From Rhizophlyctis rosea (Eukaryota; Chytridiomycota; Chytridiomycetes; Rhizophlyctidales; Rhizophlyctidaceae), in NCBI GenBank assembly GCA_027596075.1, contig JADGJC010000001.1, forward strand, positions 68,796 through 132,795: a stretch of DNA of 64,000 bases. The letters are read 5' to 3'. The notes below the pieces were generated by a model that saw only the letters and a program-made list of their open reading frames with translations, searched no databases and was not told the DNA's origin. Positions 12,103-23,277 of the stretch are shown here, one piece after another; the first letter of the stretch is position 1; each line of letters opens with the position of its first letter. The translations under genes were made by a program, and so were the position numbers.

Positions 12103-13545
12103 TTTGAACCCCCTTCTGTATAAGCAGTAGTAGGCTGTTGAGTTGTCTGAACAAGTCGTGAGCATAGCGTGGGCAACTTACAGAATCAATATAACCAGTA
12201 CAGGTAAAAAACCGCAAAAAAAAGGTTTGGAGAAGGCTTGGAGAGCCTGATAGAGCATTTTAGTTATCAAAGTTGGCTGGGTACAACACAGGGGGAAGTG
12301 TACACAAACCTGGTCAGTGTAGGTAAAGGAGCGTAAGCAACGGCGTTTGGTAAACGATACTTCTGGGTGCTGCGTTGCTCTTGTGGCGGGGTGATAGCTG
12401 AATTGTCAAGGAAGCAGAGGAAGCAATCCGAAGGAAGCAACAATTTTGAGCCTGGACGCAGCAGGGACCCGGATGGCTTGTGCGACGCGTGTACAACGCC
12501 ATCTTGGCGCATGGCGGTATGGCGCTCAGCCACCCTCCGATATGGACCCTGAAAATGTCATGTATGTTGACATCCCCCTCGTTCAACACATTCTGATCAA
12601 ATGCCACTCACTAGCCGAGTTGGTCATGGCGGGTTCGATTCCCGCAGTGAGCAGCGACATATGGCCCCGGTTGAAATCGGGTGTCCTCCATGTGGGCTTA
12701 GCGCATCGCACATCAGTGTGCTTGAGAGCCTTGTTCACATTCAGAGTCGACCACTACTCGAACCCGGCCCGCATCTTTTTTCACTTAGTTCCTTTCAAAC
12801 ATCAACCATCATGAATATCTCCCTTGTGTTCCCTGTCCCTATTTTTCGCCAATGTGTGTGGATATAATATGACTTAGGATTTCCCCTAGTTGGCATTCTG
12901 TATAGCTTCAATGAGAGCGACAGGGAATCCAGGGTGGTCTCAGCCTAGCAGTGCACAATCTCCTGGTTGAAAGTGGACCTAGGGGCTTGTAAGACATGTC
13001 AATCGGTGCCGATAACCAATGCATACTTGGGTAGTTGTCTCATCTAAAGGGCGATCAACATTTGATTTTCAATACCAAGTCGGTAACTAATTGATGATCG
13101 ACTGACACCTCCCAACGAGAGCCAGATAATCGATCCACAGAAAACGCGATATGATTCGATAACTCAAATCTACAATTCAGTCTCAAAATGTCATCTATTT
13201 AACCTGATCATCGCCTTGTACAAGTCATCCACTGCATACGGTATGCAACACTATCTCAACTGTCTTTGTGATTCACAACCATGTACCTACCGATGCGATA
13301 TGCTCGCACACCCCATCCTTGATTGCAAAGTCAAGAATGTAATGAATATCTGCATAAATCTGCTTCACATATCCACACGACAGCCAGAGCACCTAAACGG
13401 AACTCTCAATCGCCCTCGCATATATAAAGGCATCCTATTTCATAAACAAAGAAAGTACATACAATGAAGATTAAGTTACTGCACGACCAACCCAACCCGT
13501 CTCCTCCAAGTCCTCCACGCACACTTCCACGCGGATATAAACTAC
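12103..13545. other. Intergenic with a tRNA-like fragment
   Basis: No protein gene is seen. A tRNA-like sequence without an anticodon arm sits at 12607-12651 (separate entry). AT-rich sequence with TATATAAAGG near 13421 precedes the 3' end of the Utp30-like gene. Confidence 0.4.
12607..12651 (+). repeat. tRNA-like fragment lacking the anticodon arm
   Basis: An A-box-like TAGCCGAGTTGG and a perfect B box GGTTCGATTCC are only about 10 bases apart. CTCAC (12607-12611) pairs with GTGAG (12647-12651) as a short acceptor stem. GCC...GGC can form a D stem, and GCGGG/CCCGC a perfect 5-bp T stem around TTCGATT. No anticodon arm fits between them. This may be a tRNA pseudogene or the head of a SINE. 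Confidence 0.5.
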
Positions 13546-14666
13546 TCATTCCGCCTTCTCCTCCTTCTTCTTCGCCTCCTCCTCCGATGGCTTGTCCGGA
13601 AGAGAGTTCCATAGTGGCAGAGAAACGGATGTGGTGGTTTTCAGGTGGATGGATTGCACATTCTTCCATTTCTGTGGGATCTTCTCAACGATAGGGCCGA
13701 TTGCGGTGGTGATGTTTTCGACGAGTTGGTCGGCCGTGAATCCGGTTGTGCCCACTCTGATCAAGCTGCAATGAAAATGTATCAGCTGTTTTTCCAAAAG
13801 CCTGGCACAGACGCTTCTCACTCACTTGCAGGTTCCCTTGTTGAGATGCAGGTATGTTGCTCCGATGGCGCTGTCAATCTCTCCAAGCAGATTTCCCTTT
13901 GTCATGTCAACCGGAACGGGATGCCTATGAATGATGACAATACTATTAGTGACCTGGCAGAGAATGATCGCCAAGGATGATGACGCGGAACACTCACTTC
14001 TTCTTTTGAAAGAATGTCTTCCCCAGCAATGTTGGTACGAGTGTCAACACGCGGTCATCCGCCATGAACAAATCATAGGAGGAACACAGTTGGCGCTTTG
14101 CCTCGTACGACTTATACTTTGCCTTGAGCTTTGAGACACCGATCACCTATGAGGTGACCAACGATGTATGAGCAAGGGCCATAAACATGGGCGAATACAG
14201 TTCCCGCTTTGTAACTGACCTTGCTGACACGCGTGACGCCCTTCTCAGCCAAAAGATCTTTGTATGTCCTCTGCGGGTCTTTTGTGATTAGACAGACTTC
14301 GGCTTTCTCATCGAGCAGGGCATGACGGATAGGGCTGCATCATGAACCACAGAACACAGGGTTAGGACAAATTGTTCTCTTCCTGGGTAACAATACGCAA
14401 AAGTGGACTCACATCCTGAGAGGCTTCACCCGCAACTTTTCCGGCATCTTCTTAGTTGACACAACCAGTTCCACATACTCGTGGTCGCTCCCTTCAATCA
14501 AAGGGTTGGCACCCTCCCGCTCCGCCTTCCGCTTGGCATTGAAAGCTAAGAGAGCCTTTGCGGCTTTTCCCACCTGAAGGCAACCAAGTCAGTAAACACG
14601 GATGCTTCAAAGACTCCTCCAAGGTCAAAAATATACCTGCACAGGGTCAATGCTCGCTGCGGACAT
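13546..14666 (-). CDS. UTP30: Ribosomal L1-domain protein, Utp30/RSL1D1-like
   Basis: Nucleolar L1-fold protein expected in pre-ribosome assembly. Six exons join in phase: 14666-14637, 14573-14413, 14334-14220, 14146-13998, 13924-13826 and 13765-13546, giving 257 residues (yeast Utp30 is of similar size). Family features in order: EGSDHEYVELVVSTKK, LRIPIRHAL, VCLITKDPQRTYKDLL, VSKLKAKYKSYEAKRQL, LFMADDRVLTLVPTLLGKTF and LIRVGTTGFTADQLVENI. The C-terminus is a Glu/Lys-rich tail. Unlike cytosolic uL1, it lacks the compact ribosomal length and carries the CLITKDPQ block of the Utp30/Cic1 branch. Cic1 is longer, so Utp30 or RSL1D1 is preferred. The first exon codes only ten residues. Confidence 0.88.
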
Positions 14667-16515
14667 TGTGTTGTCTGGAAGTTGTAAATTGGTTAAAACC
14701 GCCGGACGCTTTGTGAGGGAAGGGAGCAAAGGGAGTACGGGAAAGGCAGGAAACATTCAAAAAACATTTCAGAGGGTGCGTGGCTTTTCATAGCCAGCCA
14801 CATGCCTTGTGCTACAAGCCACTGCTCTGTGCCACCATGGCAATCTTGAAACTCAATTAAAGCAGACCTGACCGGCCTTTCAAACCACTTCATTCCCTCA
14901 CCAACTTCAACATCGACCTCGATCTCAACATACAACGCCTAGTCGCGAGACGCTTCCACGATGTAACAAGGGGTCGTCTCAGTGGGCCGTGTTCTGGGTG
15001 CTCATTGCATGGACGGGGTTAATCCGACCTGGGTGCTCCCAATATTGGACCGCGGAGTGACCACGGCTTAACCTCGTCAATGCATATGGTGTTGTCCGCT
15101 ACGGTCTGGAGGCGACGCCGACTTACAACGGGCGTCTAGGATAGATTTTCAAGTCCCCTTTTCAAGACCTGTCATGTAGGTGGAGGTGATCCGCCCCGAA
15201 CTACAGTTGGTGGTTCCAATTGGGTGGTTCCTGGTGTCCTTGTTAGTCCCAGAGAGTATTCACGGCAAGGCCCCGTAAACACATGTAGAAGTCCTTTTTG
15301 TGACTCGCGGTCGAAACGTGGGGCCGCTGACACTGGGCCCTCTCCTTTTAGCATTGAATCATCACCCTTTATGCTTCACTCTTTTGCTTTTCAGAGCGAT
15401 TCTCAGACTGCCACCAAGTTAGCTCGAACTCCTTTGCTCAAGCGGACGCGGGTATTAAGTAGCCCCGTGACGTTTGAGCAAAGAAGTTTGGGACTCCAAA
15501 GAAGTGTCCACCCTCAACACCACAACACACACAATGGGTTGTTAAAACGCAGTTACGAGTTCCTTCAATGGGATACACCAGAGCCAATTGCAACTTCGAC
15601 TTCCACCATTGTCGAGCTCTAATGTCGCCCACCTTTCGCTGCGAAGCGGGAGGTGGAGGATCCCCAGCCCCTGTAAAGACAGAGGGGAGCACAATCCTTC
15701 AAGACACATCCGTCGTCGGAGTACGTTTGGGATCGGCTCAACGTACTACTCCCTTGACCACAACTTCTCCTTCAAGCTCTCCTTCACGCTCTCCTTTAAG
15801 CTTCTCTTTCACGCTAGATAGCATCCATCTCGCGATACCTTTACGCCTCGTCAGCTCTCACTCTCACGGGAGTCTCAAGAAACGAGGTCCCCCACTCTCA
15901 CGGGGTAGCAAGACGCGAGTCCTCCCAATTACCGAATGGTGGTGGAGCTTTTTGCTCACTGGCAAAGGGTCGAGGCAACCCCTAGCATGCCATGACGGAG
16001 GACTTAGACTAGGATGTATATAAATAGACTAGGATGTACATATACGGTTCTGATTTTGTACTTGTATCAATATACTGTTCGCTGGAACCGCTCAGGGGAG
16101 GAATTCGAAAGTCGAACTGTGAAAGATAACTCTGAAAGTGCGGAAGATACGCTTCATTGCTCAAAATGAACTAAAGCTGATGGCCACGTCACTTTAGCGG
16201 CACCTGCAAGACATCGACCACAATGCAAATCACCCTCAAACCAATGACATCCACACAACCAACCTGTTGCAAACAACGCAAACCATGCTATTCCTCGACA
16301 AACTGTGAAAGGACCACCACAAAATATACATGACCCCGCCACATGGGGACCCCACTACATACAAATTAAACTATGCTAAGCTAAAAGAACAAGAAAGAAA
16401 CATGATATACAGGATGAAATCTACATATGCTTTGATTGCACACTAATAAAAACACAATCAACCCTCCCATCCGAACCGTAATTCCTGAACGCCGTGAAAG
16501 CATCCCTCCCATCCA
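14667..16515. other. Intergenic with simple repeats
   Basis: No convincing gene is seen. Around 15765-15820 there are imperfect copies of a CTCTCCTTCA-type unit. Around 15855-15920 ACTCTCACGGG occurs twice. At 16004-16040 AGACTAGGATGTA is duplicated. Frames of 130-150 codons near 15224-16023 read through these repeats and are not believed. Confidence 0.4.
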
Positions 16516-18815
16516 TCAAGCATCCTCCTCCGCATCCGGCCTCTCCAACGCCATGATCACATGCTTGATCTGACGACACCTCCTCCGCCTCACAACTCCA
16601 CCCTGCTGCAACCCGAACGGCGCCTCAGCAATACCACGCTTCGACATGGCAATCATCAGCGCAGCCGCAGCCTGCATTTCGGTCTCCGCGCTCAAAGCCG
16701 GGAACCGTGCGCGGATGATGGCTTGGATTTCTTCTTGTGTGCGAGCGTATGGGGGGAAGAGTGTCGATGGGCGGTGTATGACGATGGAAGGGATGGGCGT
16801 TGGTGTGGCGAGGGTCCCGAGTGGTGACGAGGACGAGGATGCGTACGGTGTTTGGGCGGCGGAGGACGACGAGGACGATGCGGTGGAGAAGTCGATGTAG
16901 TCGAACATGCCGTTGGATGGTGTCATGGGACGAGACTCTTGCTCGTAAACGTAATGTTCCGTTTCCGAGTCGTCCAGTTCCATGTCCTGCTCCCCATCAA
17001 CATCCTCCTCTTGCTCTCCCTCTCCCTCTTCTTCTTCAACCGGCGCCTCCCCATCACTCCCCATCTCCATTACTTCATCCTCATCAACTTCTGTCCGGTC
17101 CTCATCAGCATCTGCTACAGTAGCATTTTCATCAAAGTCATCGACTTCCATTGCCATCTCCCCTGCATTGTCACCCGGAACTCTATCCTCCGCCTTCATG
17201 CACTCACAATCAATCTTGAAGTCAGGAATGCCGAGCGATGCCAAGAAATCGCGACGTGCTGTGGAGTTGATGGTGCAAGAATGATCGGTTTCATCGGTGA
17301 TGGTGGAGTTGGAATCCGATCGCTTGAGCGAAGATGAGGCTGAGCGGGTCAATGTGGAGCGGTCAGCGGCGTAGTTCAGTAGTTGACGCAGTTGTTTCGG
17401 GGTGATAAGGAAGGAAGATTGCAGGAAGGATAGGATGTACTCGAGGATTTCGACGGGCATGGTGTGCAGGCCGACTCGTCGCGGCGGTCCTTCTCGGCGT
17501 CCCAACTCCAACTCCATCTTCCCACCCGCCATACCATCCGGTCCAAACACATTCTTGGCTGATTGCGGAGGCGCAAGCTTCAGCTTCGTACCCAACAAGA
17601 CACGGGACGGTGTGACCAACTCCAATGCAGCAACGACCCGCATACGCCGCTTGGCTTCCTCACACCCATTTGCCGCCGCCCGCGTGTAATTCTTCTTGGC
17701 CAAATCCCAGTTCTCTTCGGTCCCGATTCCCATCTCATAGCACACCCCAAGAGACAGCTGACTCAATGCATGCTTTTGATGAGCTGCTCGGCCGAACCAT
17801 TCGACAGCCTTCGCATCGTCCCGATGTGTCCCGAAACCATCGTGGTAGCAGCGTCCCAAGTTGTATTGTGCGTGCGGATGACCGTTGCCGGCTGCAATGG
17901 TGTAGTGCTCCACAGCAAGCCGAGGGTCCTGATCGACCCCAACGCCCTGTTCGTAGAAGATCCCCAACACGTTTTGTGCATTGAATGAACCCCACCTAGC
18001 GGCACGCGTGTACCAGTTGAATGCGGCCGAAGCGTCCTCGGTGACGGCGAGTCCCCGCTCAAACAGTGTCCCGATGTTGTAGATCGCTGCGGCTTCTCGC
18101 TGCTCAGCTGCTTTGATATACCATTGCAGGCCGATTGTGGCGTTGGTGGTGCAGCCGGATCCCTCGATGTACAGGTTTCCGAGAACATTTTGAGCGCCAG
18201 GGTGCCCGGCATTGGCCGCCTTTTCGCACCATCGGAAGGCTTCACTGTCATTCTCTGCAATACATGATTTTAGAAGTCTGAATACGACATAATACGTCTC
18301 TCCTTAAGAAATACCTGTCACAGCGATTCCATTGTAATAGCACAACCCCAAACAGAACTGCGCTGATGGAATCCCAGCATCAGCAGCCTTCTGCAACCAA
18401 GCAACCGCTTGTAGACCGAGCTTTGCACATTTGTTCCGGTAGACTTCGGCCAGCGCATGATCGATTTTGATACCGGGTCGTCCATGTGTCTTCAGGAATG
18501 CCATTCGCGCCTGCGCAAGACCCGATCCCCGTTCTGCGGCCTGTTTGTAATACCTGAGTGTGTCGAAATGGTCAGCTATCGGTATCACCATAAACTACCC
18601 ATCTCATTTGCAATACCATACCTCTCAGCCGTAGGGAAATCAGCCGCCCTGAATGAGATACCAAACTCGAAGAAGAACCCAACCACAGCTATCGCCAGTG
18701 GATACCCCAACCGAGCCGCCCTCGCGAAGTAAACAAAAGCGGTGCGTGCATTCTTTTCGTTCAGGAATAGTTCGTGCCCGCGCGCAAAGTATGCAAGTGC
18801 CGCTAGTTGCGACAT
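16516..18815 (-). CDS. Sel1-repeat protein with F-box-like segment and acidic tail
   Basis: Exons 18815-18622, 18553-18315 and 18254-16516 join in phase to 723 residues. The N-terminal 350 residues hold tandem Sel1 (TPR-like) repeats, with motifs such as AQFCLGLCYYNG, AQNVLGNLYIEG, AIYNIGTLFERG, AQNVLGIFYEQG, AQYNLGRCYHDG and SQLSLGVCYEMG. Near residues 410-425 the segment MPVEILEYILSFL resembles an F-box core. Residues about 510-575 are strongly acidic, then come Ser-rich and basic stretches (VVRRRRCRQIKHV). Sel1 arrays act as adaptor scaffolds, and an F-box would link it to SCF ubiquitin ligases, but the F-box call is tentative. It diverges from the GCR1-like gene. Confidence 0.85.
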
Positions 18816-19398
18816 GTTGTCTTTTGACGAAGTTTGGGTACTGAGATGGGATGCAATTGGGACCGATGGTACACAGATACTTGGGGGTGTGAAAGTGGTA
18901 TGGCAAATAGGGTGAGAGCGTGTGAGTTTACTTGCTAGGAGTATATACCGTGAGCTAGTTGCTCTATGCGGCTTGACTGACTAGTAACCGGCAGTAGTAT
19001 GGGTCCCCTTGTTCTAATTTAGGAACAAGATTTGAAGTAGGCAAAGGAATAGGAAGTGTGGAGCGGGACAGAGTTGGGCTCAGTTTTGACAGATGCGCCA
19101 ATGTTCTATTTCTGGGACAACAGGGTGCAATGCACTCAATGCAATCCCACTACCTATGTGCTGTCACATCAACCACGTGATGCATTGTTACATAATAAAT
19201 AAAAAATTGAGACTCAGCAAATAAGGGAAGTGGTGCCACCATGAAGTGATGAAAATGACACAACAAACTCAGTGACGGGCACTTCAACGTGCTTGGGCAC
19301 TGTAAAAGTCACAATCAGACACTCTGGGGGGGTGTCAACACTGCCCCCTCTCTCCTTTCCCACCATCGCGTAAACAATCTTGACAACAAACTGTAAAG
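18816..19398. other. Divergent promoter region
   Basis: 583 bases between the starts of the Sel1 gene (minus) and the GCR1-like gene (plus). No other gene is seen. Confidence 0.5.
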
Positions 19399-20784
19399 AT
19401 GGAGCAACAACCACCAACATCCAACAAACGGGATGCCAATGACGCGGGTTTGGACGACGACGTCGACGAGGACGAAGTTCCGGCTGCCGGTGAGAACGGA
19501 GGCAGCAGTACCAGCAGCAGTGGAGGTAGGTTGGTGACCACGTTCTGCCGAAAAACTCCTTACTCACGGAGCCTTGTAGTCTCTGCCGCAAAAAGACCAA
19601 AAGTTGAACCCACTTTGAGCGAAGTTCTTGCGGAAATCACATCAAAGTTGACAGAATCAGAAAATCGCATTTATACTCGTCTGGACACGCTGGCCGACGA
19701 ACTGCGCACCGCCTTGGCTACCAACGTCTCACAACTCACGTCAACTGTGCAAAGCTTACAAGCGACCATAGCAGCTGAGGGACCAGCCTTGCTAGCCATT
19801 CAACGTGCTGTGACTGAGCAATCTTTGGCCACCTTGAGTATGCGTGGAGTTCTCTCCGATATGGCTTCCTTGGCTTCTTCGCCCCAAATGCATCGCTTCC
19901 AAAGCAGTGCGCGCGTTTTCTTGCAAGAAAGACCTGTCGCTAGCGCACCTCTTCCATTATCCTCACAGCCTACATCGTTTCCCGTCTTGGCGCCCGTCGT
20001 TGGTACTCCCATCGGACGTACAACAGCACCAGGAGCAGATCAAGGAGCGGGATCTGCAGGAAGCCCATCACCATCCAGCACCGCACCACCAGCTGCACCA
20101 TCACCAGCTCCCAATGGCGCTGCGCCTTTCTTGCGCCAACCCATTCCGTCCTACATCCCGCATTCTTCGGCCAACATCAGTGTTCCCGTGCTACCTACTT
20201 CAATGCTGCCGGGTACGGTACTGCTCGCGCCTTCAGCGGCGGCCATTACCCCTTCTGGAGGCCCTGCGGTGAGTTCGATATCATCTTCGGCCGCGTCTGC
20301 GCATTCACCAACGCCTACACCGGCTGGCGCCTCCTCTTTATCAGCTTCAAACGTCGAGCCTCCCTCACCAACCAGTCCCATCATAATTGGACCAACCCAC
20401 CCCCTCCTTGCTACACCTCTCTCCAACTCGAACAACTTGATCCCATACGTCCCTCCTCCTCCACCACCACCTCCCCCGATCTACAAACTGCACCGGAATC
20501 TGCCATCAATCATCGACGTATGGGAAGAGTATGATAAAGGTCTTGACGGCAGCCCTCCCATCCGGTACCTTGAAGCCACGTACAAAGCAACATGGCGCAA
20601 TACCCCCACTGCTAGAAAATACTTCAGTAGAAGGAATGTGATATATAGGGCAGTGCAGAAAATGATGGATGAAAGGAGCATTCCGGGCGACATGGCGGCA
20701 GCTGCTTTGGAAGGCATGAGGAGGCAGATGAACCTGGGGATGCATAAATTCATGCAGTATTTAGTTGATAACAAGATGTGTTGA
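19399..20784 (+). CDS. GCR1-like DNA-binding protein
   Basis: A single open frame of 461 residues. The N-terminus is acidic. Residues about 70-150 are helical, with heptad-like spacing (LAEITSKLTESENRIYTRLDT and following), so a coiled coil is likely. The middle is Pro/Ser/Ala-rich with a run of nine prolines. The last 90 residues match the GCR1_C type of DNA-binding domain: LPSIIDVWEEYDKGLDG, PIRYLEATYKATWR, KYFSRRNVIYRAVQ. In yeast Gcr1 this domain binds CT boxes of glycolytic genes; the targets here are unknown. An in-frame 54-base stretch near 19527-19580 begins GTAGGT and ends TTGTAG, so it could be a spliced intron; this would remove 18 residues without shifting frame. Confidence 0.82.
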   Translation: MEQQPPTSNKRDANDAGLDDDVDEDEVPAAGENGGSSTSSSGGRLVTTFCRKTPYSRSLVVSAAKRPKVEPTLSEVLAEITSKLTESENRIYTRLDTLADELRTALATNVSQLTSTVQSLQATIAAEGPALLAIQRAVTEQSLATLSMRGVLSDMASLASSPQMHRFQSSARVFLQERPVASAPLPLSSQPTSFPVLAPVVGTPIGRTTAPGADQGAGSAGSPSPSSTAPPAAPSPAPNGAAPFLRQPIPSYIPHSSANISVPVLPTSMLPGTVLLAPSAAAITPSGGPAVSSISSSAASAHSPTPTPAGASSLSASNVEPPSPTSPIIIGPTHPLLATPLSNSNNLIPYVPPPPPPPPPIYKLHRNLPSIIDVWEEYDKGLDGSPPIRYLEATYKATWRNTPTARKYFSRRNVIYRAVQKMMDERSIPGDMAAAALEGMRRQMNLGMHKFMQYLVDNKMC

Positions 20785-21505
20785 AATCTTGTATTGTAGC
20801 AAGCTCTTTCCGTGTTTTGGAACTCATGCATGGGAGGGTTCAACACGTTCATAATATAACTGTCTTGTGCTTGGAGCTAACGAACTGGGCATGGAGCGTG
20901 GAGCGACCGTGGAAAGCAACAGAAGCATTCAAATTTATCCAAAGTGTCTAATCCCCAATTTGAGCACTTTGAGCAAGTGTGGCATGACGTGCGGGTATTC
21001 AGGAGGCTGGCAGTGCATTTGTTTGTGTGGCTTTGGCGACGCGTCGTTTGGGGCCAGAAAAAGTAAGATTGTTGAAGTCGATCATGCTGTCCCGCTAAGC
21101 ACGCTCCGGCAGTCTGGTCCACTTGCTCCACTTTTCAGTGTTGAGGGTCCTGTTGCCACTTTGACTCATTTGACAGCTTGTTGTTCTTGATCATGTTTGT
21201 AAACATTGGGGTCGTGCCTCCTCCCAAAAGCATTATAGAAGCATGGAAGGAGGGAGGAGAGTAAAGGGAAGGGAAGAGGGGACGCCCAGATGGAACATGC
21301 TTTTACAGCCCAGTTACTGGGCAGTGGACACTTTACCATCAACAGTCTGGATTTTTGTATTGCTTGGAAGCCTCACGGCCATCGATAACCCTCCCGGTTG
21401 ATAAAAGTATAAAAGACAGTTTACCTCCACCATGCCCTCTCCGAAATAATCAAAACCCCCACTCCTCATCATCCTCATCCAAAGAGTATACGGCAACACC
21501 CAACA
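20785..21505. other. Intergenic before the secreted protein gene
   Basis: No gene is seen. The right end is the promoter of the secreted cysteine-rich protein. Confidence 0.5.
21408..21415 (+). promoter_or_regulatory. TATA box of the secreted cysteine-rich protein gene
   Basis: TATAAAAG lies 98 bases upstream of the ATG at 21506, a typical distance for a strongly regulated fungal promoter. Confidence 0.5.
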
Positions 21506-22910
21506 ATGAACCCTTCCAACGTACCGGGTGCAATAGCCCTCCTCCTCGCAACTCTCCTCATCCATCATGTATCATCCGAACCCATCCCCATGCACCTCTC
21601 GCGTCGTGCTCAATCGGGAATCACGCTCGTCGTGAAGAGCGCTACGAACTTCTGCGCCATGCTGGTGAGTTTTGGACCGTTGGCTGAATTGGGTTTTGAT
21701 TCAATATATCAGCACTTTGCCGGCGCCTGATTCTGATACACGGTTTCCCGCCATTTTGCCAGCCTCCGAACCCCGGAGACACGGTCGGAAATACCGAATC
21801 AATCTCCCTCGCGTATTGCACATCCCCAGTCGACGGCGACGCCATTGGTGCCAGGGCTTTTCCGGGCGGGTTCATCACTTCTGCGCATTACGTTGCTACC
21901 TCTGGATATGTCCAAGTCACTGGAACCTTCGACAGGAGCAAGGTATGTAGTGCACCACGCATGATGATTCGTATGTTTGTTTCGAACGATCACCCCCTTG
22001 GACAACCACAACCTAACGTCTGATTTTCTATTGCACCATACAGTACAGCCTGAAGTCAAGTGACGGAGGAGGCCAGTACGACAGCGCAGCAGCAGGCATT
22101 CGTCCAGGATCGTCCTGTGCCGGTTGGGGATCCTACCTCGAATACCTGGAACCCGACAGCCAACGCTACTGCGTCAGATGCTGCGCGGATGACGGCGAGG
22201 CCGACAATTCGCCTTGCAATTGGCATCATGATTTGGATGGGTGTAACAGAATTGGTGGCGACTATGGTTGGTATTTCCCCATCCCCTCATATGCGGTTAC
22301 CTCCTTCCTGATGTTTGCCCTCCAAGACGTGAAGTTCCTTACATCTATGCATACAGGATCCGGATTCACGAACAGCGGCTCGACCGGAGGCGGTAGCGGC
22401 GGCGGCGGCGGCGGCGGTGGGTCCAAGAAAAGCGACTGGGACTTCTGCTCTTCCAACTCCGAATGCGCGAACGGGTGCTGCTCCAGCGTCTACAGCAACG
22501 ACGGCAGAACCAAGTGCACCCCTGGCGGCTTCCAATCCTACTGCACGGGCTCAACCGGCACGGGCGGCGGCGGCTCCAGCGGTGACGGTTCCGGCAGCGG
22601 CACCGGCGGCGGGTCCAAGAAAAGCGACTGGGACTTCTGCTCTTCCAACTCTGATTGCTCGAACGGGTGCTGCTCCAACATCTACAGCAACGACGGGAAG
22701 CTCAAGTGTACCCCAGGCGGGTTCCATTCCTATTGCACGGGAAGTTCGGAGGGCAGCTCCAGCGGTAGTGGTGGTGGTGGTGGGGGTAGCAGCAGCGGGA
22801 CGAAGGTCGATTGGGACTTTTGTACTGCGAACTCGGAGTGCGCGAACCGGTGTTGTTCTAACAAGTATTCGAATGATGGGAGGTTGAAGTGTACGCCTGG
22901 AGGGTGTTAG
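21506..22910 (+). CDS. Secreted protein with three cysteine-rich repeats
   Basis: Exons 21506-21664, 21763-21942 and 22044-22910 are in phase. Within the last, 22267-22356 may be a further 90-base intron, since it is in frame and ends CATACAG. The protein has 401 residues, or 371 if that is spliced. A signal peptide (about 1-24) precedes a fungal secreted domain with NFCAML, SISLAYC, GGQYDSA and QRYCVRCCADD. After a Gly/Ser linker come three repeats of about 37 residues with the pattern C-x6-C-x3-CC-x10-C-x8-C. The last repeat stops at its fifth conserved cysteine before the final C-x8-C spacing. The repeats are separated by poly-Gly/Ser linkers. The disulfide-rich modules suggest a wall-binding or extracellular role; the function is unknown. 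Confidence 0.82.
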
Positions 22911-23277
22911 GTAGATCGTTCATTGTATGGGGCAGATTTGGATACGGGGGGTGTGGGGTTTGCATATATGGTGTAGAGACTTTTGTTGCAGAGACTTTTG
23001 TTGCATTTATACTGTACAGTTTTCCTATGTATTGAATACCAGAGCAATAGTGACGTCTGGCACGATTTATTCAGTTGCGAGAACTTTGGGATATGTAAGA
23101 GTCGAATCAGGACACATGCATGGTCATAATCATTATCTTCTTCAAGAAAATCATCTTATTGATATACTTACACAAATTCTCAACGAGAATGCATATCGAT
23201 CCCTCCTTTTGCATACTTGTAACTCCAGATTTCACCATCGTTCACGCTATTTGCCCCGTTCACCACCGATACCCTTT
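22911..23277. other. Convergent 3' region
   Basis: No gene is seen between the secreted protein and the RING-ubiquitin fusion. GAGACTTTTGTTGCA occurs twice in tandem near 22977-23006. Confidence 0.45.
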
